Below, piece after piece: positions 1-8,483 of a stretch of DNA of 39,817 nt; position 1 is the stretch's first letter; each line of letters starts with the position of its first letter. The notes below the pieces were generated by a model. That model searched no databases and had not been told where the DNA came from. It saw nothing but the letters and a program-made list of their open reading frames with translations. A program made the translations under genes and the position numbers. This stretch comes from Acidimicrobiia bacterium (GTDB taxonomy: Bacteria > Actinomycetota > Acidimicrobiia > Acidimicrobiales > MedAcidi-G1), in contig DQOF01000035.1 in NCBI GenBank assembly GCA_015658775.1, positions 1 to 39,817 of the forward strand, in the 5' to 3' direction.

Positions 1-83
1 GCCGGTGATCTCATTGTTTGACTATTGTAGCAGTACAGAATACAGAAAAATGTCAGAAAGAAGCCAGATACTTGCCTAAAAGA

Positions 84-108
84 TTGATACAGAAGATGAT
101 TGTATCAA
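84..108. promoter_or_regulatory. Perfect 8-bp inverted repeat TTGATACA-N9-TGTATCAA upstream of the P-II gene (possible operator)
   Basis: Read directly: ttgataca (84-91), gaagatgat (92-100), tgtatcaa (101-108), in an AT-rich stretch before a high-GC gene. Confidence 0.4.
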
Positions 109-115
109 TAGATAG

Positions 116-529
<414 letters not shown>

Positions 530-604
530 GTTGCCGATCTGATCTGTGGATCAGACTTGCGGATCAGCAGGAGACCGGTCGGAGGCGACTACCGTCAACC
601 ACCT

Positions 605-1474
605 ATGGGAGACGACAGCGACGATCCGGCTGGGAACGTCCAGGCTGGGAATGCGGGAGCGCCCGAGGAAACGGTGCGGTTCGAGATCCGGGACGAGGTC
701 GCCTGGATCACGATCGACAACACGGACCGTGGCAACGCGCTGACGCCGGGGATGCGCGACCGGATCGCGGGCCTGCTGGACGGCCTCAACGGGCGGTTCG
801 AAGCCCGGGCGGCCGTCATCACCGCCTCAGGTGACAGGCACTTCTGCACAGGCGCCGACCTGAGTGCCCCCCGGGAGCCGGCCCCCCGACCCGAGGGTGC
901 ACCGCAGCCTGCGGTGGGGGAGGTGCGGCGGATGATGCTCGACGGCCAACTGCGCCTCATGCCGGCCATCCTGGACTGCGAGGTGCCGGTCATCGCAGCG
1001 GTGAACGGCACAGCCGCCGGAATCGGGTGCCACCTGGCCCTCTGCTGCGACCTGGTGATCATGGCCGATCACGCCAGGTTCATCGAGATTTTCGCCCGCC
1101 GCGGACTGGTGCCAGACGGGCTGGGTGCCTGGATACTGCCGCGGCTGGTCGGGCTGCAGAAGGCCAAGGAACTGCTCTTCTTCGCCGAGGACATCCCGGC
1201 CGACGAGGCCCTCCGGCTGGGACTCTGCAACAAGGTGGTGCCGGCCACCGACCTTGTGGACGCGACGTCGGACTGGGCCGGGCGTCTGGCCTCGGGCCCT
1301 ACCCGCAGCCTCATGCTCACCAAGTGGCTGGTCAACCGCTCCCTCGACGTCGACCGCCGGACGATGGCGGACAACGAGGCGTGGGCCGTCGAGTTGAACA
1401 GCGGCACGCTCGATGCGCAGGAGGGGGTGGCGAGTTTCCGTGAACGGCGCCAGCCGTCCTGGCGTGGCTTCTGA
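605..1474 (+). CDS. Enoyl-CoA hydratase/isomerase family protein
   Basis: Crotonase motifs: FCTGADLS, VIAAVNGTAAGIGCHLALCCDLVIMADHARF, VPDGLGAWILPRLVG. Confidence 0.9.
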   Translation: MGDDSDDPAGNVQAGNAGAPEETVRFEIRDEVAWITIDNTDRGNALTPGMRDRIAGLLDGLNGRFEARAAVITASGDRHFCTGADLSAPREPAPRPEGAPQPAVGEVRRMMLDGQLRLMPAILDCEVPVIAAVNGTAAGIGCHLALCCDLVIMADHARFIEIFARRGLVPDGLGAWILPRLVGLQKAKELLFFAEDIPADEALRLGLCNKVVPATDLVDATSDWAGRLASGPTRSLMLTKWLVNRSLDVDRRTMADNEAWAVELNSGTLDAQEGVASFRERRQPSWRGF

Positions 1475-1481
1475 GGCCGGT

Positions 1482-1694
1482 GTGGTGCCGCGATCAATCT
1501 TGGACGAGGCAGGACGGGTGGCCGTCGATGACCATCTCTGGATAGCCGAGACCGCCATACGGCACTGGGTCTCGGACAGGGCCGACGAGAACTGGGACCA
1601 GGGGTCCTGGGGCATGGTCGACTACGCCAGGTCCAAGGGGTGGACTGACGAGGCCGGCACACATCTCAGAGCCCACATCGACCGAGTCGACTGA
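1482..1694 (+). CDS. Small uncharacterised protein (about 70 aa)
   Basis: ORF 1413-1694 with candidate GTG starts at 1482/1485; [70 protein letters not shown]. No family recognised. Confidence 0.5.
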   Translation: MVPRSILDEAGRVAVDDHLWIAETAIRHWVSDRADENWDQGSWGMVDYARSKGWTDEAGTHLRAHIDRVD

Positions 1695-1724
1695 GCGGCC
1701 AGCCGGTCGAGACAGGAGGGATCC

Positions 1725-2111
1725 GTGGCCGACCTGACCATCTTCCACAACCCGCATTGACACGCGTCCAAGAACGCCCTGGCGGTCGCCGGGGAACTGG
1801 GCGTGGAGGTCGACATCGTTCTCTACATGAAAGAACCGCCGGACGAGGCACTGCTGGGTCGGATTGCCGGAGGGCTCGAGGGTCCGGTCGAGGACCTGGT
1901 CAGGAAGGACTCGCAGTTCAAGAAGCTGGACCTGGTTGCCGACGACTATGTCGGCAACGCCGACGCAGTGGTCGGGCTGCTGGCACGGCGAAAGGCACTA
2001 CTGCAGCGACCGGTCCTGGTCAGGGGCGACATCAGAGGCGACGGACCGCTGCAGGCATGTGTCGGTCGCCCCAGGGAGAAGCTCTACGAGTTCATGGGAG
2101 GTGGCGGTTGA
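1725..2111 (+). CDS. ArsC/Spx-family (arsenate reductase-like) protein with in-frame UGA at the catalytic Cys position; candidate selenoprotein
   Basis: SD aggaggg at 1714-1720, GTG start 1725. Translation [11 protein letters not shown][UGA][58 protein letters not shown]...[11 protein letters not shown]...YEFMGGGG. The ArsC active site NPxCxxSKxAL is NPH-TGA-HASKNAL, TGA at 1758-1760. The ORF track shows only the part after the TGA (1803-2111). Confidence 0.8.
1758..1794 (+). promoter_or_regulatory. Candidate bacterial SECIS element
   Basis: Hairpin CCCTGGC (1777-1783) GGTC (1784-1787) GCCGGGG (1788-1794), 7 bp with one U-G wobble. Apical GG lies 24-25 nt after the UGA; a GGUC apical loop also occurs in the E. 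coli fdhF SECIS. Confidence 0.6.
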
Positions 2112-2625
2112 GCGTCGATCCCGGATCGGAACGCCCGGACCAACCTGGTGTGGCGGCGACGGCGGACCTCTGCGACACGCACGGTGACCGGGTCACGGTG
2201 CTGGAGGGCGTGTTCGCCTCCTACGGCGGCCGGGCCGTGTTCTGCGGTCCGATCGTGACCCTCTCGGTGTTCGAGGACAACTCGCTGGTGCGTGACGCGC
2301 TCGAAGAGCCGGGCGACGGGCGCGTCCTGGTGGTCGCAGGAGGCGGTTCGACGCGGTGTGCGCTGTTGGGGGGAACCTGGGGCGTCTGGCCGAGGCCAAC
2401 GGCTGGACGGGAGTGTTCGTCGACGGATGCGTTCGCGATGTCGCCGAAGTCCGGGATGCCGCCGCGGGCGTGAGGGCCCGTGGAACCAGCCCCAGGAAGA
2501 GCGTGAAGAAGGGTGCCGGGGAGCGGGGCATTCAGGTGACGGTCGGTGGTGTCGACCTGATGTCGGGCCAGTGGCTCTGGGCCGACCCGGATGGAATCGT
2601 CGTGTCCGACGGGCCCCTCGGTTGA
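2108..2625 (+). pseudogene. RraA-family / demethylmenaquinone methyltransferase-like protein, split by a one-base frameshift
   Basis: Frame 1 (from about 2108 TTG or 2150 GTG): [72 protein letters not shown]; continues in the -1 frame as [83 protein letters not shown]. Switch at G6 tract 2368-2373. Confidence 0.8.
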
Positions 2626-2659
2626 GCAGACCGGAGCCGGGCCCGCGTATCGACGGAAA

Positions 2660-3481
2660 CTATGGAAAGACGGGTGGGCGTCGCTCGCGGAGGGCAGTGA
2701 CGCCCTCGGTGAACTCGGGGCCCGCCATGTGGACATCGAGCAGGCGTCGTGCCTCGTGGACGGATGAGGCGGCGTCGATGTGGAGGTCCGTGTACACCTG
2801 CCGTCGAGTGGCGGCCAGGCTGGAGCGGGCCACGGGCCCGAGGAACTCGTCGATCCATGAGTGGACGTGCGCCATCAGGTCGTCGGCCGGCACCACGGCG
2901 TTGACCAGCCCCATCTCCAGAGCCTCCTCGGCGAGCACCACCCGACTGGTCAGCAGCAGGTCGTTGGCACGGCCGAGACCGATCAGGCGTGGAAGCAGCC
3001 AGGAGAGCCCGTATTCGGCCGCCAGGCCCAGCTTGCCGTGTACGGCCGTGAGCTTGGCTCGGGCGACGGCGAACCGGATGTCGGCGTAGCAGGCCAGCAC
3101 GAGGCCCACCCCTGCCGCCGCCCCGTTCACTGCGGCGATGACGGGCTTGGTGAGACCGAAGTGGTAGGCGAAGTCGGCGTCGAACGCGGGGTTCACGCCG
3201 TATCCGGGAAGGGCGATGTCGTCGGGTGTACCCGGTACGTACCCGCCTGCCGCGATGTGTCCCGACAGCGCGTCCGCGTCGGCGCCCACGCAGAATGCGC
3301 CGCCTTTCGGGTCGCCGGTGACCACGATCACCTTCACAGCCCGGTCGGCCTCGGCCCGCTGCAGGACCCACCGGTACTCGGTGTGCATGCGTCCGGTCCA
3401 GGCGTTGTGCCGGTCGGGTCGTGACAGCGTGATCACGCAGGTCGAGCCGACGAGTTCGGTGCGCACGGTCCTGAGGTCCAT
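2660..3481 (-). CDS. Enoyl-CoA hydratase/isomerase family protein
   Basis: MDLRTVRTELVGSTCVITLSRPDRHNAW...GGAFCVGADADALSG...PVIAAVNGAAAGVGLVLACYADIRFAVARAKL. Start placed at ATG 3481; the ORF-track upstream extension lies over the ADH region. Confidence 0.9.
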   Translation of the reverse strand: MDLRTVRTELVGSTCVITLSRPDRHNAWTGRMHTEYRWVLQRAEADRAVKVIVVTGDPKGGAFCVGADADALSGHIAAGGYVPGTPDDIALPGYGVNPAFDADFAYHFGLTKPVIAAVNGAAAGVGLVLACYADIRFAVARAKLTAVHGKLGLAAEYGLSWLLPRLIGLGRANDLLLTSRVVLAEEALEMGLVNAVVPADDLMAHVHSWIDEFLGPVARSSLAATRRQVYTDLHIDAASSVHEARRLLDVHMAGPEFTEGVTALRERRPPVFP

Positions 3482-3629
3482 TCCGGCGAAGTTAGCGGTC
3501 CGACGGACCCCGCAACGGTCCGAGCGCCGCCTTCTCCTTGCGGCCACCGGTCCGCTACGTTCGACACACCGGAACAGTCCGTCCACATGCCCGTAGGCCA
3601 TCAGGCCGAAACGCCACCAGGGAGATGCA

Positions 3630-4712
3630 ATGCTCGCCGCGATTCTGGAATCCGTGCCCACCGACAGCCTCCTGCTCGCTGACGACGTCACGTTGCGTGA
3701 CATGGCGCCGGGAGACGTGAAGGTGAAGATCGCCCACAGCGGCGTGTGCCACTCCGACCTTTCGGCGATGAACGGCACCATTCCCCAGCCACCGCCATGC
3801 GTGCTCGGCCACGAGGGCTCGGGGGTTGTCACCGATGTGGGCGACGGCGTGACCCACGTGGTGCCCGGCGACCACGTGATCATCGCCTTCGCGCCTCCGT
3901 GCGGCACCTGCGCCTACTGCACCGGTCGCCACCAGCCGAACCTGTGCATCAACGGCCTCGTGGCCATGGGCTCGGCACCACAGTTCCGTCGGGGCGACAC
4001 CATTGTGGGTTCCATGACCGGTTGTGGCACCTTCGCAGAGGAGACGATCGTTCCGAGCATCGCCGCCATAAAGATCGACGACGACGTGCCACTGGACGTT
4101 GCCGCCCTCATCGGCTGCGGGGTGACCACGGGGGTGGGTGCCGCCATCAACACGGCCAAGGTCACCCCGGGTTCGTCCGTACTAGTGATCGGGGCGGGTG
4201 GAGTCGGCGTTGCGGCGATCCAGGGGGCACGAATCGCCGGAGCTGCGGCGATCGTGGCCGTCGACCTTCACGAGGGGAAGTTGGACCGGGCCAAGTCGTT
4301 CGGTGCCACACACGGCGTCCTGCCCGACGACATTCCGGCAGCGTTGGCCGAGATCACGGGTGGTGAGGGCTTCGACTTCACCATCGAGTGCATAGGCATG
4401 TCGACCACCATGCGCCAGGCTTTCGACCTGACCCGACGGGGCGGCACCTGCTGCATAGTCGGAGTGGGCCGCATGGAGGACACGTTCGAGTTGTCGGCGT
4501 TCGAGATGTTCTTCTCCGAGAAGACGCTGATCGGTTCCATGTACGGCGGGGCCGATGTGCGGACCGACTTCAACAGGTTCCTACGCCTCTACAAGGCCGG
4601 CCGACTCGACCTGGACGGCATGATCTCCCGCCGCATCAAGTTGGACGAGGTCAACGATGCACTGGGGGCCCTGGGCGATGCCGACGTGATCCGCCAGATC
4701 ATCGACTTCTGA
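3630..4712 (+). CDS. Zn-dependent MDR alcohol dehydrogenase
   Basis: HSGVCHSDLSAMNG, GHEGSGVV, structural-Zn motif CGTCAYCTGRHQPNLC, Rossmann VLVIGAGGVGVAAIQGARIAGA. Confidence 0.93.
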   Translation: MLAAILESVPTDSLLLADDVTLRDMAPGDVKVKIAHSGVCHSDLSAMNGTIPQPPPCVLGHEGSGVVTDVGDGVTHVVPGDHVIIAFAPPCGTCAYCTGRHQPNLCINGLVAMGSAPQFRRGDTIVGSMTGCGTFAEETIVPSIAAIKIDDDVPLDVAALIGCGVTTGVGAAINTAKVTPGSSVLVIGAGGVGVAAIQGARIAGAAAIVAVDLHEGKLDRAKSFGATHGVLPDDIPAALAEITGGEGFDFTIECIGMSTTMRQAFDLTRRGGTCCIVGVGRMEDTFELSAFEMFFSEKTLIGSMYGGADVRTDFNRFLRLYKAGRLDLDGMISRRIKLDEVNDALGALGDADVIRQIIDF

Positions 4713-4787
4713 TCCTGCCCGCAGGTCCGGGGCCTGAGGATCGACACGCCCACGGCGGCAGGACGGACTCACGAGAGGTGGACGACA

Positions 4788-5246
4788 GTGGGTGACGGCG
4801 GCGGGCTCCGGGCCGACCTGGTCCTGGAGTATCCGTTCACCCGTACGACGGGTCCGGTCATCGGTGCGTTCCTCACCGGCCTGCGGGAGGGCGTCATAAC
4901 CGGGATCAGGCGGTCGGACGGCACGGTCATGGTCCCACCGGTCGAGTACGACCCGGTCACCAGCGAGCCCCTCACCGAGATCGTCGAGGTCGCCGCGTGT
5001 GGCGAGGTGGTCTCGTGGACCTGGGTGGATCCACCCCGCCCACAGTCGCCGTGGGACGAACCCCACGGGCTGGCCCTGATCATGCTGGACGGAACCGACA
5101 CACCGTTGCTGCACGGTGTGCTCGTCGGGTCGGCTGCAGAGCTGTGGACCGGGATGCGGGTCGAGGCTGTGTGGCGTGACGAGAGGGTCGGCCACATCTG
5201 CGACCTGGCGGGGTTCGCCCCCGAGGTCCCGGGAGCGGTGGCATGA
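4788..5246 (+). CDS. DUF35 / OB-fold thiolase-partner protein lacking the zinc-ribbon cysteines
   Basis: GLREGVITGIRRSDGTVMVPPVEYDPVTSEPLTEIVEVAACGEVVSWTWV...GLALIMLDGTDTPLLHGVLVG, typical DUF35 layout next to thiolase-like genes. Confidence 0.75.
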   Translation: MGDGGGLRADLVLEYPFTRTTGPVIGAFLTGLREGVITGIRRSDGTVMVPPVEYDPVTSEPLTEIVEVAACGEVVSWTWVDPPRPQSPWDEPHGLALIMLDGTDTPLLHGVLVGSAAELWTGMRVEAVWRDERVGHICDLAGFAPEVPGAVA

Positions 5247-5854
5247 GCGATCCGGACGTCCCTCCGTCTGCCCTCTCGGGTGACGTGACGTTGCCCGCCG
5301 TGCTCCGGGATGTCGAGCCCGTGCGATCCGTCCGGACACCGATACGCCTCGAGTACAGCGTCACGGCCGGCTCGGCCGCCGAGGCGTACCTACGGGCCTA
5401 TGCCGAGAAGAGGATCGTCGGCCATCGTTCGCCGGTCGATGGAGCCGTGTTCATCCCACCGCGGGGAGTGGATCCACGCTACGGACAGGAGACCGCCGAG
5501 GAGGTCGAGCTGGCCCACACGGGCCACGTCGGCAGCTTCTGCGTCACCCACCTGCCGATCCCGGGCCGCTCCGACCTGGTCCCGCCGTATGTGAGCGCCT
5601 GGATCCACCTGGACGGATCCGCCATCGGCTTCCTAGGCCTGGTCGCCGGTTGTGCCAACGAGGACGTGCGTATCGGCATGCGGGTGCGTGCGGTGTGGAA
5701 GCCGGACGGCGAGCTGGGCCCGACGAGCGAGAGCATCCTCCACTGGGAGCCGACCGGCGAGCCCGACGTGCCGTTCGAGAGGGCCGGCAACAGGGCATGG
5801 CGGGCGGGCGGGCCGGACGGCCGGGATGGGCGGCAGGAGCGCGGCGATGCGTGA
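5243..5854 (+). CDS. Second DUF35 / OB-fold protein
   Basis: KRIVGHRSPVDGAVFIPPRGVDPRYG...VELAHTGHVGSFCVTHLPIPG...VSAWIHLDGSAIGFLGLVAGC...RIGMRVRAVW; starts inside the end of the previous gene. Confidence 0.75.
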   Translation: MSDPDVPPSALSGDVTLPAVLRDVEPVRSVRTPIRLEYSVTAGSAAEAYLRAYAEKRIVGHRSPVDGAVFIPPRGVDPRYGQETAEEVELAHTGHVGSFCVTHLPIPGRSDLVPPYVSAWIHLDGSAIGFLGLVAGCANEDVRIGMRVRAVWKPDGELGPTSESILHWEPTGEPDVPFERAGNRAWRAGGPDGRDGRQERGDA

Positions 5855-6902
5855 CGTGGCCGTCGTCGCCACGGCCCAGCACCAGGTGGCTGCACTCACC
5901 GGGACCACCGAGGTCCAGCTCATGGTGCCGCTCCTCAACGCCGTGAGGGACGCGATCGGCCTTACCCAGGCAGACATCGGCTTCACCTGCTCGGGTAGCA
6001 GCGACTTCCTGGCCGGCCAGGCGTTCTCCTTCGTACACACCCTCGACGCCGTCGGCTCGGTCCCGCCGATCAGTGAGAGCCATGTCGAGATGGACGGCGC
6101 CTTCGCCCTCTACGAGGCCTGGGTGAAGATCCAGACCGGTGCCGCCGACACCGCTCTGGTCTACGGCTACGGAAAGTCGTCGCCGGGGTCGCTGCGCGAC
6201 ATCCTGGCCCTCCAACTCGACCCCTACCACGTTGCGCCCCTCTGGCCGACCGCCGATGCGGTGGCCGCCCTGCAGGCCCGCCTGCTGCTCGAGTCGGGAG
6301 TGTCCGGGGCCGGAGAACTCGCCGAGATCGCGGTCCGGAGCATGCGACACGCCGTCGGCAGTCCCCATGCCGTGCGCTCATCGGCCGACGTGACCGTTGC
6401 CGACGTGCTCGCCGAGGCACCCGTAGCCGATCCGTTGAGGCCGAGCGACATCGCCGCTGAGGCCGACGGCGGGTGCGCAGTGGTCCTCGCAGCCGGTGAC
6501 TTGGCCCGTGGCCTCTGCGAGCGCCCGGCCTGGATCCGTGGCATCGACCACCGCATCGACGCACACGGCCTGGGTGTGCGGGATCTCACGAGGTCGCCAT
6601 CGGCGGCAGCGGCGGCCGTGAGAGCAGGCGCAGGCGACGACCGGCTGGACTTCGCGGAGTTGCACGGCCTCTACACCAGCCAGGAGGCCATCCTGGTGAG
6701 GGAACTCGACCTGGATGACGACCTGCTGGTCAACCCCTCGGGGGGTGCGCTCGCAGGCAACACCACGATGGCTGCCGGGCTCATGCGCATTGCCGAGGCT
6801 GCTGCCAGGATCAGCGCCGGCGAGGGAGACCGGGCTCTTGCCCACGCCACGTCGGGACCGTGCCTCCAGCAGAACCTTGTCTGCGTCCTGGAGGGGGAGT
6901 AG
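5847..6902 (+). CDS. Thiolase-like / lipid-transfer-protein-type family protein
   Basis: MRDVAVVATAQHQVAALTGTTEVQLM..., LVNPSGGALAGNTTMAAGLMRIAEAA matches the thiolase NPxGG region; overlaps the DUF35 gene. Confidence 0.85.
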   Translation: MRDVAVVATAQHQVAALTGTTEVQLMVPLLNAVRDAIGLTQADIGFTCSGSSDFLAGQAFSFVHTLDAVGSVPPISESHVEMDGAFALYEAWVKIQTGAADTALVYGYGKSSPGSLRDILALQLDPYHVAPLWPTADAVAALQARLLLESGVSGAGELAEIAVRSMRHAVGSPHAVRSSADVTVADVLAEAPVADPLRPSDIAAEADGGCAVVLAAGDLARGLCERPAWIRGIDHRIDAHGLGVRDLTRSPSAAAAAVRAGAGDDRLDFAELHGLYTSQEAILVRELDLDDDLLVNPSGGALAGNTTMAAGLMRIAEAAARISAGEGDRALAHATSGPCLQQNLVCVLEGE

Positions 6903-6905
6903 GGC

Positions 6906-8069
6906 ATGTCCGGTGAGCGCATAGCCGTCCTCGGGGTGGGGCAGACGAAGTACCGGTCCACCCGCGGCGACGTGTCGATCGCCGGCCTCGTGCGTGAGGC
7001 CGCCTACCGGGCGCTCGAGGACGCACAGCTCGGGTGGGGTGACATCGACGCGGTGGTGATCGGCAAGGCTCCCGACTTCTTCGAGGGCGTGATGATGCCA
7101 GAGCTCTACCTGGCCGATGCCCTCGGGTGTGTGGGCAAGCCCATGCTGAGGGTCCACACGGCTGGTTCGGTCGGCGGGTCTACGGCGCTGGTCGCTGCGT
7201 CGCTCGTCCAGGCGCGCATCCACCGACGGGTCCTGACCCTCGGGTTCGAGAAGCAGTCCGAGTCCAACGCCACGTGGGCGTTGTCGCTGCCGCAGCCGTT
7301 CTCCGTGTCGGCCAACGCCGGCGCCGGCGGGTACTTCTCGCCGATCATCCGCCAGTACATGACCCGGTCCGGAGCGCCGGACCTGATCGGCTGCATGGTG
7401 GCCTTCAAGGATCGACAGAACGCCCTGCTCAATCCGTACGCCCACCTCCACCAGCACGACCTGACGTTCGAGAAGGTCGTCGAGTCACCGATGCTCTGGG
7501 ACCCCATCAGGTACTCGGAGACCTGCCCCTCCTCGGATGGAGCCTGTGCCATGGTCCTGGGTGACGAGGTGGCCGGCGATGCCGCCACCGGCCCCGTCGC
7601 ATGGGTGCACGGAACCGCCATGCGATCTGAGGCCAACAACTTCCCCGGTCGTGACGAGGTCAACCCCCTAGCCAGCCGGGACTGCGCCGCCGATGTGTTC
7701 CGGCAGGCCGGCATCACCGACCCGCGCACGCAGGTGGACGTGGTCGAGGTCTACGTTCCGTTCTCCTGGTACGAGCCGATGTGGCTCGAGAGCCTGGGGT
7801 TCGCCGAGCCCGACAACGGCTGGCGGATGGTCGAGGACGGATCCACGAGCCTCGACGGAGGTGACCTGCCGGTGAATGCCTCCGGTGGCGTTCTCTCGTC
7901 GAACCCGATCGGAGCGTCGGGCATGATCCGGTTCGCCGAGGCCGCGATGCAGGTCCGGGGCATGGCCGGCGAGCACCAGGTGGACGGGGCCCGCACGGCC
8001 CTCGGCCACGCCTACGGCGGTGGGGCGCAGTACTTCGCCATGTGGGTGGTCGGTTCCGAGAAGCCCTGA
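6906..8069 (+). CDS. Thiolase-like / lipid-transfer-protein-type family protein
   Basis: MSGERIAVLGVGQTKYRSTRGDVSIAGLVREAAYRALEDAQLGWGDIDAVVIGKAPDFFEGVMMPELY...VNASGGVLSSNPIGASGMIRFAEAAMQV...ALGHAYGGGAQYFAMWVV. Confidence 0.9.
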   Translation: MSGERIAVLGVGQTKYRSTRGDVSIAGLVREAAYRALEDAQLGWGDIDAVVIGKAPDFFEGVMMPELYLADALGCVGKPMLRVHTAGSVGGSTALVAASLVQARIHRRVLTLGFEKQSESNATWALSLPQPFSVSANAGAGGYFSPIIRQYMTRSGAPDLIGCMVAFKDRQNALLNPYAHLHQHDLTFEKVVESPMLWDPIRYSETCPSSDGACAMVLGDEVAGDAATGPVAWVHGTAMRSEANNFPGRDEVNPLASRDCAADVFRQAGITDPRTQVDVVEVYVPFSWYEPMWLESLGFAEPDNGWRMVEDGSTSLDGGDLPVNASGGVLSSNPIGASGMIRFAEAAMQVRGMAGEHQVDGARTALGHAYGGGAQYFAMWVVGSEKP

Positions 8070-8188
8070 CATGCAGGAGCGGCTCGCCCCGGCCGTTTGG
8101 TACGGGCTCTGTGGGACGGGTGCCGTGGAGTGGGCGCCGAGCGCCTACGATCCAGGTGCCCACCGTCCAGCCTCGTGGAGGGGAACCG

Positions 8189-8380
8189 ATGAGAATCGTG
8201 GTCGACTACGACCAGTGTGAGAGCAACGCCATCTGCATGCAGATAGCCCCCGACGTCTTCGAGGTGCGCGACGACGACTTCCTCTACGTGCTCGACGAGA
8301 CCCCCGGCGAGGATCGTCGGGCCGCCATGCAGGAGGCGGTCCAACGCTGCCCGAAGCAGGCGATCTCGCTTGAGGGCTGA
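8189..8380 (+). CDS. 3Fe-4S-type ferredoxin
   Basis: MRIVVDYDQCESNAICMQIAPDVFEVRDDDFLYVLDETPGEDRRAAMQEAVQRCPKQAISLEG; C-x5-C ... CP pattern. Confidence 0.9.
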   Translation: MRIVVDYDQCESNAICMQIAPDVFEVRDDDFLYVLDETPGEDRRAAMQEAVQRCPKQAISLEG

Positions 8381-8483
8381 ACCGGGGGCTGAACTCCTCC
8401 CGGTCGACGGCCCCTGCCCGGTACCGACCTGCGCCGGCAGCCGGTAGCGGGTAGCCGGCCCAGTAGCGGATAGCCAGTCGCCG

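Noticed and set aside
1758-1760. TGA read as Trp (alternative genetic code) in the ArsC-like gene
   Set aside because: TGA is a normal stop for many genes in this window, and the position aligns with Cys, not Trp.
1757-2107. ORF-track protein beginning at 1757 ([15 protein letters not shown]...)
   Set aside because: Its N-terminal part is out of frame with the ArsC-like gene and low-complexity; only the portion after about 2108 (RraA-like) looks real.
3482-3907. N-terminal extension of the minus-strand enoyl-CoA hydratase ORF
   Set aside because: Overlaps the plus-strand alcohol dehydrogenase; the crotonase fold begins at ATG 3481.
8443-8477. Two imperfect copies of GGTAGCGGGTAGCCGG before the ferredoxin reductase gene
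   Set aside because: Too short and imperfect to support a functional repeat or operator on its own.
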